Below are positions 1 through 6,839 of a stretch of 11,659 nt of DNA, piece after piece. Positions within the stretch are counted from its first letter, which is position 1. Each line of letters starts with the position of its first letter. Source of the stretch: Anaerolineae bacterium (lineage in GTDB: Bacteria; Chloroflexota; Anaerolineae; Anaerolineales; Villigracilaceae); the NCBI GenBank assembly GCA_003158885.1, contig PMLN01000045.1, positions 703-12,361 of the forward strand. The letters run 5' to 3'. Under the pieces are notes generated by a model. That model was not told where the DNA came from. It ran no database searches and was given only the letters and a program-made list of their open reading frames with translations. The position numbers and the translations under genes were made by a program.

Positions 1-14
1 TGCTTGGTGTTCAT
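1..14 (-). CDS. Start of an unidentified gene running off the left edge
   Basis: On the minus strand an ATG at 14-12 begins a reading frame of four visible codons (M-N-T-K) and then leaves the window. It is preceded by GGAG with a five-base spacer (AGGAGAAGAAATG), a very good ribosome binding site, which is the only reason for calling it. It has the same orientation as the lipoprotein genes that follow, and a basic residue right after the start would suit a signal peptide, but nothing about function can be read. Confidence 0.5.
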
Positions 15-34
15 TTCTTCTCCTGCGCTATTGA

Positions 35-46
35 GGGGCGCACCCC
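35..46. other. Small GGGG/CCCC hairpin in the leader of the edge gene
   Basis: GGGG (35-38) and CCCC (43-46) enclose CGCA. It lies about 20 bases upstream of the edge gene's start codon on the minus strand. The stem is only 4 bp, so it may be chance. Confidence 0.2.
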
Positions 47-96
47 ACGGCTGCTCAAAGTGAGTCGCATGACTTTATGATGATTGAACTACAACC

Positions 97-182
97 GCCC
101 AACGGAATGGCTCAGCGGCAGAGCCGCTGTTCACTGGAATCGGTGGGCAGCCTGGTTTAGCGGAAACGGCTACTTATTCCGC
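97..182. repeat. Structured intergenic segment: nested inverted repeats
   Basis: GCCCAAC (97-103) and GGTGGGC (142-148) are near-perfect complements that bracket a compact hairpin, AGCGGC-AGA-GCCGCT (114-128). A second hairpin follows directly, GCGGAA (160-165) with TTCCGC (177-182). All this lies between the 3' end of the 163-residue lipoprotein gene and the next minus-strand gene. There is no T-run, so it is not a standard intrinsic terminator. On the minus strand the outer arm reads GTTGGGC, which matches the integron core consensus GTTRRRY, but the opposite arm (GCCCACC) is not a good RYYYAAC. Confidence 0.45.
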
Positions 183-198
183 ACTGAGAGCCACCGGA

Positions 199-690
199 TC
201 AGGGCACAGGTGTCCCTAATCCGAAAACGAGAATATCTCCGTTCGGAAGCACGATTTTTCCTGAGCCTTCCTGGTAAACGAGGCCCGTGTCCTTGCTGAC
301 CCTCAGAGTCAGGCGGGTGCTTGCCTGCACCTTTATTCCATTGACCCACTCATAGCTGCAGTTGTCAGTACGAAAAGTGATGAGATCGCCGTCATTTGTC
401 GGTGGCACGGGGTTCCCCTGCGAGTCAAAGCTCATTGCCTGGCCTGCCTCGACATCCACGCCATACTCAACGCTATTCCCCGAGCTCTTGCAGTAGACCT
501 CATAGGGGCCTGACGCGCTCTTCTTAACCCATTCTGACCAATACGGCTCCAAAGCGCTGAAGGGCAAGGCGAGAGTTGGTGCAGACGTTGGTACGAGAGT
601 TGGCGCGGCGGCAAGAGCATTGCACCCAACGATAAGTGGAAGAATCAATCCGGTGCTAATCAACCATTGTAGTAATTTCTGTCGGTTCAT
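199..690 (-). CDS. Putative lipoprotein, unknown function (163 aa)
   Basis: I do not recognise the family. The N-terminus is a lipoprotein signal peptide: a basic start, a hydrophobic stretch (residues 6-21), and a lipobox ending IVGC with Cys23 as the predicted lipidated residue. A Pro/Thr/Ala linker follows (about 29-42), then a mature domain of about 120 residues. That domain is beta-rich in pattern, with two Cys well inside it and repeated polar strands such as TRLTLRVS. It should sit on the outer face of the cytoplasmic membrane. The start is supported by AGGAG seven bases upstream. The stop is TGA. It stands alone, more than 200 bases downstream of the propeller gene. A structured segment lies after its 3' end. 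Confidence 0.75.
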   Translation of the reverse strand: MNRQKLLQWLISTGLILPLIVGCNALAAAPTLVPTSAPTLALPFSALEPYWSEWVKKSASGPYEVYCKSSGNSVEYGVDVEAGQAMSFDSQGNPVPPTNDGDLITFRTDNCSYEWVNGIKVQASTRLTLRVSKDTGLVYQEGSGKIVLPNGDILVFGLGTPVP

Positions 691-911
691 ATTGGTCTCC
701 TATTAGTCTTTGGTCCGCTCTGCTTGTGAACCTACCCTGCATTTATTAGGCTAGGCTCCTCGGCTGTTTCTCATTACTCCTAACTTTCTCATGGATTGCT
801 TTACACTATTCTGATATGTTGGTGTCTTTCAAAGGCCGTCCACTTTCCGGCTTAATATTCTGGAAATGCTTACCTGCTTTGTTAATGGCGAATGTCATGC
901 CTGACCATTCT

Positions 912-2354
912 TTAATGAATCGAATAATTGAAATCAGTTGAGGACTGGATATCGCCCAGACGTGTCTCGGTTCCAGGCTCAACGATAATTTCCACGCTTT
1001 GTTCGGAGTCGAATGAAGTTGAGTTGACTAGATTGCCCCAACTATCGGATATAGCGGCAATCAGGTGGTATTTTCCAACAGGGATATGGGGGAACAGAAA
1101 ATTGCCATCCGCACTGACGGTGGTCGAGGCATGGTATGCCTGGGTGTCGCACGGAGTAGAGCGTGTTTCAGGCCTCAGGCAGAGTTCCACCGGTGACCCG
1201 GCTGCCGGGGTCGGGTTGACCAGCCTCCCGCTTACCGAGCCGGGGGCCTTTTGCTCCAGGGCAGGCGGTTTGGGACCGTCCCCAAAAACAACGATCCTGT
1301 CAGCAGTGTTGGAGTACAGGTCGGCCGTATACATATGATAGGTGATCCATGACGAACCGTCATAGACATCCAGCCCATAGTCGGTGGAGACCCATAAGCG
1401 GTCCTGACCGTCAAATTGCAAATCAAAAATCATCCTGTTGATGAAGGCCTGCTCATCCGAGCGCTGTTCCAGAGTGTTCGTCTGCGGGTCGAATATGGAG
1501 ATGGCATGGCGGCCGGCCACCCAAACCCGGCCCTCCCGGTCAAACCTGATGAACCATATATCGCGGAAGGTGTTCTCCGGTGGAGGATAGGTGGTCCACT
1601 TGACCCCGTTGTACATCATCAGCAGGTTATGATTAGCGCTCACCCACACATTGCCGCTGGCATCAACAGCCAGGTTTCCATAAGAATCGCTGCCGGGGCT
1701 AATGATCTTCCAAGCGGTGCCATCGAAGGTGGCGACATTTCGCCCGGCGGCGACATACAGGTTGCCATTGGGCGCGGAGGTTATGGAGTCGACCAGTTCG
1801 GTGGGATCGCTGTTCCATTGCTTTTCGGTGGCCTGGTAATTGATCCAAGTGGAGCCGTTAAAGAAGCTGATGTCATCCATAGAGGCGGCCCACAACCCGT
1901 CGCCGGGGGCGCAGGCAAGCATATCCCCGCCGATATTTTTATCCCCAAGTTTGACAGGGGTTGCGCCCGTTAGCAGGTAGACCGCGCTCCCGTCTGTCAG
2001 GTAGGTGCGCCCCCCGGGGCATTGGATCATCAATACGGGGGTATACATCGTTACTGGTTTCCAGGGAGGTTGTTTAAATGCAGTTTCGTCATAGATATGC
2101 CATCCATCCTTGTCCAGGCAGGTGAGGGCGTAATCCATGTCAATGGCGCAGGCTGTATTGGGGTCTGTCAGGAAGCCCGCGGGGAGGCTGACTTCTGAAA
2201 CATCTGTGAGGGTGGGAAGCTCATCCGTCGGAAGGAGCTTCCCTGGCTGCGTTGGCTCTGCCACTGTGCCTGGGACAGGATAGGTAATGGTTTGGCAGGC
2301 AAGAATGGCGGTGATCATCACAAGGCCAATGAAAAGGAATTGTTTTCGGCTCAT
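912..2354 (-). CDS. Lipoprotein with beta-propeller and carboxypeptidase-regulatory-like domain (480 aa)
   Basis: A signal peptide ends in a lipobox ILAC (Cys20), followed by a Pro/Thr-rich linker (about 25-50). The middle (about 60-355) holds repeated blades of the form [LV]-W-V-[AS] ... [FY]-[DN]-G-x-x-W, clear at residues 153-173, 198-218, 235-256, 276-295 and 319-339. This resembles the propeller repeats of the extracellular sensor region of two-component hybrids (Reg_prop type), but no kinase follows. Residues 372-435 look like a carboxypeptidase-regulatory-like / prealbumin-like beta sandwich: it opens with GSVSGRLVNP and ends with the typical IPVGKYHLIA turn. The protein is probably a surface-anchored binding protein. 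AGAGGA eight bases upstream of the ATG supports the start. The ligand cannot be read from sequence. Confidence 0.8.
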   Translation of the reverse strand: MSRKQFLFIGLVMITAILACQTITYPVPGTVAEPTQPGKLLPTDELPTLTDVSEVSLPAGFLTDPNTACAIDMDYALTCLDKDGWHIYDETAFKQPPWKPVTMYTPVLMIQCPGGRTYLTDGSAVYLLTGATPVKLGDKNIGGDMLACAPGDGLWAASMDDISFFNGSTWINYQATEKQWNSDPTELVDSITSAPNGNLYVAAGRNVATFDGTAWKIISPGSDSYGNLAVDASGNVWVSANHNLLMMYNGVKWTTYPPPENTFRDIWFIRFDREGRVWVAGRHAISIFDPQTNTLEQRSDEQAFINRMIFDLQFDGQDRLWVSTDYGLDVYDGSSWITYHMYTADLYSNTADRIVVFGDGPKPPALEQKAPGSVSGRLVNPTPAAGSPVELCLRPETRSTPCDTQAYHASTTVSADGNFLFPHIPVGKYHLIAAISDSWGNLVNSTSFDSEQSVEIIVEPGTETRLGDIQSSTDFNYSIH

Positions 2355-2506
2355 TTCGTAATCCTCTAGGAATGATCACTCATCGGCTGACTCTACACAC
2401 ATACTACATGCAACCCAGACTCTCTTTATTTTCAGGGACGGCCCAACTCTTTTGCGTGTCCATAGACACTTTTCTTCACTACTTATTAAAAGGCACGATA
2501 TGAATA

Positions 2507-3061
2507 TTACTTTGCCAGACCCATTATCAAGAATTTTTGGTCGCCAGTACCATTATCATTTATTTGATACTTGATATATGCAGGTGTGGCGCTATCGGGG
2601 ATTGTAAAATAGACCCAACCTTTCGTTTTTTCACCGGTATTCAAAACCACCATGCCAATGCCGCTTTCTCCGCCATAAGTGGACTGGTAGACAAATCCAT
2701 TGGTGTCCACAAGATAAACATAATTACTAAAGACAGAAAGCGGTTCCGCTCCCGAAACATTGCCTAATGTGATGTCAACGGCCACCAGTTTGTAGCCTGG
2801 CTTGGGCGCGTTGAAGGTGTCTTGACTGGTGGGGTATTCAATTTGGGTCGCAGATAAGGAATAACCAAATTGCTCCACAACATCACCTAACTTTGACGAT
2901 GGAATTGTAGGCGTTAGAGAAAGGGCAGTTGCAGTGCTGGTCTTAGCTGGTTTGCTAATTGGCGTTAAGCTCGTAGATGATATGCCTACGCAGGCAAGTG
3001 ATACACCGACCCACACTGCAAACGCCAGTAGAAAAACCGAGAAACGATGAGTTTTTTTCAT
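2507..3061 (-). CDS. DUF4352-like lipoprotein (184 aa)
   Basis: The N-terminus is basic and hydrophobic with lipobox SLAC (Cys24), then a Ser/Thr/Pro linker (about 28-55). Residues 56-180 fit the DUF4352 Ig-like domain known from secreted Gram-positive and Chloroflexota lipoproteins. Visible hallmarks are an opening LGDVV...GYSLSATQ strand, PGYKLVAVDITLGN in the centre, VYLVDTNGFVY, and the late TGEKTKGWVYFTIP strand. The family's role is poorly defined; it is an extracellular beta sandwich. The gene follows the 189-residue lipoprotein gene by 41 bases, so the two are probably one transcript. AAGGA just before the ATG supports the start. Base composition is clearly more AT-rich than the metabolic genes. 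Confidence 0.8.
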   Translation of the reverse strand: MKKTHRFSVFLLAFAVWVGVSLACVGISSTSLTPISKPAKTSTATALSLTPTIPSSKLGDVVEQFGYSLSATQIEYPTSQDTFNAPKPGYKLVAVDITLGNVSGAEPLSVFSNYVYLVDTNGFVYQSTYGGESGIGMVVLNTGEKTKGWVYFTIPDSATPAYIKYQINDNGTGDQKFLIMGLAK

Positions 3062-3102
3062 TTTTTCCTTACTTCAAGATTGGATGATGTTTACTCCATT
3101 TA

Positions 3103-3672
3103 TTAACTAGTGGTACTAATTGTTATGTCAATCGGTTTAGTCGCTGGGAATAAGATACGAAATTTTGTGTCTTTATTAGCAGAGGGGAGGGTCCAGCCAA
3201 ATTTCTCTATTTTGGTTTGCCCTGGCAGGATATATTTGATGATCGGCACCTCAGTAGCAAAATTTGTTACGGTACCAGTATTCTCAGATTGATACAACAT
3301 GGACAGTCCGGCCCCTCCCGGAGCGGATGAACCATCAGGGAGGAGTAAGACCACACTCATTGGGGAAAATTCGATAGGAGCTTGACCCATATATGTATAC
3401 TCAATCGTGACAATTATGAATTCGGTTTGTTGGCTGTCTGAAAAGTACAATTGACCAAACGTCTGGGACTTAATCGCTGATATTACTTTCACGCTCCAGT
3501 CATCAGGAACGGACGTTGGATATGGCGTGTAGGTTGGATATGGCGTATAGGCTGGAGAAGGTGTATCGCTTGGGTATGGGGTTGCAGTTGCGATAGCTCC
3601 ACATCCAATTGTCGAGAAGATAACGATCAACACACCGAAAAGCACAGTTTGTAATCTTTTGTGGCTATTCAT
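3103..3672 (-). CDS. Putative lipoprotein with Tyr/Thr/Pro repeat linker, DUF4352-like fold possible (189 aa)
   Basis: The signal peptide ends in lipobox TIGC (Cys24). The linker has a tandem repeat of the form YTPYPT (about 42-53), encoded by an 18-base tandem repeat in the DNA. The mature part (about 57-185) has the strand order of a DUF4352-like sandwich: a hydrophobic strand around FIIVTIEYTYMG, then VVLLLPDGS, and a late strand PGQTKIEKFGWTLP that aligns with the GEKTKGWVYFTIP strand of its downstream neighbour. The two genes may be divergent tandem paralogues; this is inference from pattern, not from an alignment score. AAGGA with a six-base spacer precedes the ATG. It is the first gene after the promoter proposed at 3801-3809. 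Confidence 0.75.
   Translation of the reverse strand: MNSHKRLQTVLFGVLIVIFSTIGCGAIATATPYPSDTPSPAYTPYPTYTPYPTSVPDDWSVKVISAIKSQTFGQLYFSDSQQTEFIIVTIEYTYMGQAPIEFSPMSVVLLLPDGSSAPGGAGLSMLYQSENTGTVTNFATEVPIIKYILPGQTKIEKFGWTLPSANKDTKFRILFPATKPIDITISTTS
3515..3568 (-). repeat. 18-bp tandem repeat encoding the YTPYPT linker
   Basis: The units at 3515-3532 and 3533-3550 differ at one base of 18. A third, degenerate unit occupies 3551-3568. The repeat is in frame with the lipoprotein gene and yields a Tyr/Thr/Pro spacer between the lipid anchor and the folded domain. Slippage could change linker length without breaking the frame. Confidence 0.7.
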
Positions 3673-3725
3673 TATCTATCCTTTCCGCTGTAATGAGCAT
3701 TTTCAGGCTCAATTGATTGTCTTTG

Positions 3726-3769
3726 GGTTGTAACTGTAGGCCATATGGAAATTGCGGTCTCTTACAACC
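3726..3769 (-). promoter_or_regulatory. Inverted repeat in the leader of the small-lipoprotein operon
   Basis: GGTTGTAA (3726-3733) and TTACAACC (3762-3769) are perfect 8-bp arms around a 28-base loop that itself contains the palindrome CCATATGG. It lies between the proposed promoter and the start codon, in a leader of about 120 bases. It could be an RNA hairpin or a repressor site. No known riboswitch was recognised. Confidence 0.35.
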
Positions 3770-3800
3770 AGAAAACTAAAAAAGAATCCTACGTAAAAAT

Positions 3801-3809
3801 ATTATAGCA
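3801..3809 (-). promoter_or_regulatory. Extended -10 promoter for the two small lipoprotein genes
   Basis: On the minus strand TGC-TATAAT is a perfect consensus -10 with the TGn extension. No good -35 is present 16-18 bases upstream, which extended -10 promoters tolerate. It would give a leader of about 120 bases before the ATG at 3672. The rest of 3673-3919 holds no gene; it separates this promoter from the end of the permease gene. Confidence 0.45.
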
Positions 3810-3919
3810 CTCCTACAAAAATAATTTGCGTGCGTAAGGGTATAGTTCGGCGGCGGCAGCGTCAACTACAAGCCAGGGCTAGGCAACGTGAAAAACTTCT
3901 TTTAGTGCGCAGCGCAGGA

Positions 3920-4765
3920 TTATGGGTTGGTTTGTCTGTTCACGTTGACTAACGCAATGCCAAAGAGGATTGCAGCCGAGGCGATTAATAATCGCAGCGT
4001 AATGAATTCGCCGAGGAAAAGTATACCGCCCACCGCCGTAATGACCGGCACGCTGAGTTGGATGGTTGCCGCACTGGTTGTTTTCAGCCCGCGCAGGGCT
4101 GTATACCAAATCGCATAACCGGCTCCCGATGCCAGCGCGCCGGAAGCGATTGCATATGCTACGCCAGAGCCGTTCAATGAATGCCAGGGAAGCGCAATCA
4201 GGCTCAATGCCACAGCCATTGGCACGGCGCGCAGGAAATTTCCTCCTGTCGCCGCGCTTGGATCGCTGATGCCTTTTGAGCGCAGGGAATAGACTCCCCA
4301 GGCGATACCGGCTCCTATCATCAATACGGAACCGGGCAAAGGCGGTGCCGTCAGACCGGGGAGCAGAAGACCCACCAGCCCGCCGAATGCGCAAATGAGT
4401 CCCAGGTATTGAAGTACTCCCAAACGTTCGCCAGACCATAACCCATATCCGATCATTGTTGCCTGCACTGCGCCGAAAAGGAGTAACGAGCCGGTGGCGG
4501 TTGGAAGGCTTACGTAGGCATACGAGAAGCCTGCGGCATAAACGAACAAGGCGGATGCAGACAGCCAACTCCCTGCGCTCCAAGCCGCGTGCCCGCGTAT
4601 TTGGGTGATGAGCCAAAGCGCCAACGCGCCGGAGATGATTCGAATCGAGGTGAAGCTGGCTGGATCGATTCCGGTGGATTTAAGTGCCAGTCGGCAAAGG
4701 AGGGAATTGCCCGCAAATGCGATCATTGCCAGCGAAGTCAGGAAAAACGTTCTTCTATGTGGCAT
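3920..4765 (-). CDS. DMT-superfamily EamA-type permease (281 aa)
   Basis: This is an integral membrane protein with about ten hydrophobic segments in two homologous halves, as in the EamA drug/metabolite transporter family. The second half carries the typical AIWYTALRGLKTTSAATIQ segment followed by a helix with LFLGEFITL and a final membrane helix. Many members export amino acids or other small metabolites; the substrate here is unknown. I chose the ATG at 4765 (M-P-H-R-R-T) because the hydrophobic helix begins right after it. An upstream ATG at 4858 would add 31 hydrophilic residues and would overlap the aquaporin terminator's T-run. No strong ribosome binding site is visible. The gene is downstream of aqpZ in the same direction but separated from it by a terminator. 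Confidence 0.85.
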   Translation of the reverse strand: MPHRRTFFLTSLAMIAFAGNSLLCRLALKSTGIDPASFTSIRIISGALALWLITQIRGHAAWSAGSWLSASALFVYAAGFSYAYVSLPTATGSLLLFGAVQATMIGYGLWSGERLGVLQYLGLICAFGGLVGLLLPGLTAPPLPGSVLMIGAGIAWGVYSLRSKGISDPSAATGGNFLRAVPMAVALSLIALPWHSLNGSGVAYAIASGALASGAGYAIWYTALRGLKTTSAATIQLSVPVITAVGGILFLGEFITLRLLIASAAILFGIALVNVNRQTNP

Positions 4766-4845
4766 CGTTATTCGTGTGGCCGAATTATATATCCCGTCAT
4801 TTTGTATCTTTGATTTTATGCATGCCAATCCATGTGTTTTTTGGG

Positions 4846-4887
4846 AAAACCAAAACAACCCGCAGGATCGCTCTCATTTCCTGCGGG
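4846..4887 (-). terminator. Intrinsic terminator after aquaporin gene
   Basis: CCCGCAGGA (4859-4867) and TCCTGCGGG (4879-4887) form a perfect 9-bp stem with an 11-base loop. On the minus strand it is followed by a T-rich run (TTGTTTTGGTTTT). It starts 26 bases after the aqpZ stop codon and would end that transcript before the permease gene. Confidence 0.75.
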
Positions 4888-4913
4888 CAATTTGTTTGAT
4901 AGGTGCGAATTTA

Positions 4914-5609
4914 TTATTCTTTTTCGAACCAGCGATAAACAAAACCGGCCAACAATGCACCAATGATTGGCGCCACCCAGAACAGCCAGAGTTGCCCAAG
5001 CGCCCATCCGCCCACGAAGAGCGCTGGCCCCGTACTGCGGGCCGGGTTCACGGACAGATTGGTCACCGGGATGCCTACCAGGTGGATAAGTGTTAGCGCC
5101 AAACCGATGGCCAGTCCGGCAAACCCAGCCGGGGCGCGCTTATCGGTAGCGCCGAGAATGACCATGAGGAAGATGAAGGTTAACACAACCTCGGCCACCA
5201 GTCCCGCCAGCAGGGAATACCCGCCGGGGGAGTGTGCGCCATATCCGTTGGCCGCCAATCCGTTCGCGGCGATGCTGTAATTCGGATTTCCGCTGGCGAT
5301 GATGTAGAGGATGCCCGCGCCCACGATCCCGCCCAGCACCTGGGCCGCAATATACGGGATGATCTTGGAGGCCGGGAAGCGCTTATCCGCCCATAAACCG
5401 AGCGTAACCGCCGGGTTGAGATGGCAGCCCGAAATATGTCCGATGGCATATGCCATGGTTACCACGGTCAAACCGAAGGCCAGCGCAACTCCCAGAAACC
5501 CGATTCCAACCTGTGGGAAAGCTGCTGCCAGAACTGCGCTTCCGCATCCGGCAAATACCAGCCAGAACGTGCCGATGAATTCTGCCACTGCCTGTTTGAA
5601 AGTTGACAT
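4914..5609 (-). CDS. aqpZ: Aquaporin Z (MIP family water channel)
   Basis: This channel lets water cross the cytoplasmic membrane. The protein has 231 residues, the usual bacterial AqpZ length, with six hydrophobic helices and both half-helix NPA signatures: HLNPAVT (N65-A67) and SVNPARS (N188-A190). The aromatic/arginine filter can be placed as F45, H176 and R191, which indicates a water-selective rather than glycerol-selective pore. The residue equivalent to E. coli AqpZ T183 is Leu185; in that filter position the backbone carbonyl matters more than the side chain, so function is probably kept. GGAG eight bases before the ATG supports the start. A 5' leader of about 110 bases contains a 10-bp palindrome. 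It is transcribed divergently from trxB. Confidence 0.93.
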   Translation of the reverse strand: MSTFKQAVAEFIGTFWLVFAGCGSAVLAAAFPQVGIGFLGVALAFGLTVVTMAYAIGHISGCHLNPAVTLGLWADKRFPASKIIPYIAAQVLGGIVGAGILYIIASGNPNYSIAANGLAANGYGAHSPGGYSLLAGLVAEVVLTFIFLMVILGATDKRAPAGFAGLAIGLALTLIHLVGIPVTNLSVNPARSTGPALFVGGWALGQLWLFWVAPIIGALLAGFVYRWFEKE

Positions 5610-5685
5610 TTGTTATTCTCCTTTGTTTTAGGTCGCGAAAAAATTGAGTTGTGTATCAGTTATTACTATTGAAGTCATTACTCTG

Positions 5686-5695
5686 ACCGGCCGGT
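5686..5695. promoter_or_regulatory. 10-bp palindrome in the aqpZ leader
   Basis: ACCGGCCGGT is a perfect palindrome about 25-35 bases downstream of the proposed aqpZ transcription start. Its position would suit a repressor site, but a 10-bp palindrome can arise by chance. Confidence 0.25.
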
Positions 5696-5726
5696 AAATA
5701 TGGCACACAACGATTTTTATAATGAC

Positions 5727-5754
5727 AGAATAGCACGCCTCTACTGGTAAACAA
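5727..5754 (-). promoter_or_regulatory. aqpZ: Candidate aqpZ promoter
   Basis: On the minus strand TTGTTT (5754-5749) and TATTCT (5732-5727) are separated by 16 bases. The -10 is preceded by TGC, an extended -10 of the same form as the one at 3801-3809. The predicted start would be near 5720. The remaining divergent region up to 5884 shows no confident promoter for trxB. Confidence 0.4.
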
Positions 5755-5884
5755 CTGCCAATAATCACCTTTTTTTCTGCAACTTATCACATCTCTGCGC
5801 ATCTGATAAAATGGTAATGTAATAAGGGTTTTGCACACCCCGTCATTATGATGCAAAATATGATAAAAAGGTATTGAAGCTCTC

Positions 5885-6826
5885 ATGAATTCAAACGGTA
5901 ATGCAAATCATGTCAAAGTGTTGGTATTGGGATCAGGCCCGGCGGGACTCTCTGCCGCGCTCTATGCGGCGCGTGCGGAACTCGCGCCGGTTGTGCTGAC
6001 CGGTATTCAACTCGGCGGGCAGGCCGCGCTGACCTATACCATCGAAAACTACCCGGGCTTTCCGGAAGGTGTGGGTGGGGCGCAGTTGGGCGAATTGTTT
6101 CAGAAGCAGGCTGAACATTTCGGTGCGAAGGTGGAATTCGACACAGCCAGCGAGGTGGATTTGTCCCAGCGGCCGTTCAAAGTCAAGGCCGATGGCGGCG
6201 AATATCTGGCCGATTCTCTCATCATCTCAACAGGTGCGGATCCAAATAAACTCAAAGTGCCGGGCGAAGAGGAATTGACCGGACGCGGCGTTTCCTACTG
6301 TGCCACTTGTGATGGCTGGTTCTTCAAGGATAAGAAAGTGGTGATCGTTGGCGGAGGGGATAGCGCCCTCGAAGAGGGACTCTTCATCACCCGCTATGCC
6401 TCCTCCGTGACCGTGATTCATCGCCGCGCAGAGTTCCGCGCCAGTCCAATTTTGCAGGTGCGTGCCACGGAACATCCCAAGATGAGCTTTATTTTTGACA
6501 CAGTTGTGACCGAGGTGGTTGGTAAGGAAAAGGTTGAGGCCCTGCGCTTGAAGAACCTCAAGACCGGGGATGAAACCGTATTTGAGACCGACGGCGTGTT
6601 CATCTTCATCGGCCATACGCCAAATACGCAGATGTTCAAGGGCCAGTTGGAAATGGACAATCTCGGTTATATAAAGATCAACGATAGGATGCAGGCCAGC
6701 AAAGCCGGGGTCTTTGCAGCGGGGGAGGCCGCCGACTCGCATTTCCGCCAGGTTGTGACCTCCGCAGGTATGGGGGCGGCGGCGGCTATCGAGGCTACGC
6801 ATTTCCTCGAAGCACAGGCGGATTGA
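5885..6826 (+). CDS. trxB: Thioredoxin reductase (NADPH, FAD)
   Basis: It transfers electrons from NADPH through FAD and a redox disulfide to thioredoxin in the cytoplasm. Motifs in order: GSGPAG FAD-binding loop (16-21), redox pair CATC (C139, C142) followed by DGWFF, NADPH-binding GGGDSA (156-161), and HRR at 179-181 followed by R185, which fits NADPH 2'-phosphate recognition. Length 313 is standard for the low-molecular-weight class. The second FAD motif reads AAGEAAD where most members have AGD; Glu281 replaces the usual Asp. Initiation is at the ATG at 5885, with a weak GAAG five bases upstream. It is a single-gene unit: a strong terminator follows and no thioredoxin gene is in the window. 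The GEAAD variant and missing partner leave open a related flavin reductase role, but classical TrxB is most likely. Confidence 0.92.
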   Translation: MNSNGNANHVKVLVLGSGPAGLSAALYAARAELAPVVLTGIQLGGQAALTYTIENYPGFPEGVGGAQLGELFQKQAEHFGAKVEFDTASEVDLSQRPFKVKADGGEYLADSLIISTGADPNKLKVPGEEELTGRGVSYCATCDGWFFKDKKVVIVGGGDSALEEGLFITRYASSVTVIHRRAEFRASPILQVRATEHPKMSFIFDTVVTEVVGKEKVEALRLKNLKTGDETVFETDGVFIFIGHTPNTQMFKGQLEMDNLGYIKINDRMQASKAGVFAAGEAADSHFRQVVTSAGMGAAAAIEATHFLEAQAD

Positions 6827-6839
6827 TGCTTTGGAGCGC

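Noticed and set aside
84..299. Plus-strand 71-residue ORF at the left end
   Set aside because: It overlaps the 3' end of the lipoprotein gene antisense, starts with TTG without a ribosome binding site, and consists largely of the structured intergenic sequence.
806..898. Minus-strand 30-residue ORF between the propeller and the 163-residue lipoprotein genes
   Set aside because: No properly spaced ribosome binding site, no recognisable motif, and its length is within chance expectation.
2456..2469. GTGTC-CATA-GACAC hairpin with a plus-strand T-run as terminator
   Set aside because: The stem is only 5 bp and no plus-strand gene lies upstream of it.
3879..4616. Long minus-strand ORF overlapping the permease in another frame
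   Set aside because: Arg-rich, low-hydrophobicity shadow of the EamA gene; the overlapping frame has clear membrane helices and family motifs.
199..4765. Integron gene-cassette array of the minus-strand small genes
   Set aside because: Only the 97-148 segment has paired core-like sites. GCCCAAC at 2441-2447 has no partner, the 3062-3102 gap is too short, and the 691-911 gap lacks good RYYYAAC/GTTRRRY pairs. No integrase is seen.
5656..5886. Minus-strand 76-residue ORF in the aqpZ-trxB divergent region
   Set aside because: It spans both the trxB start region and the aqpZ promoter candidate, has no ribosome binding site, and its composition is not protein-like.
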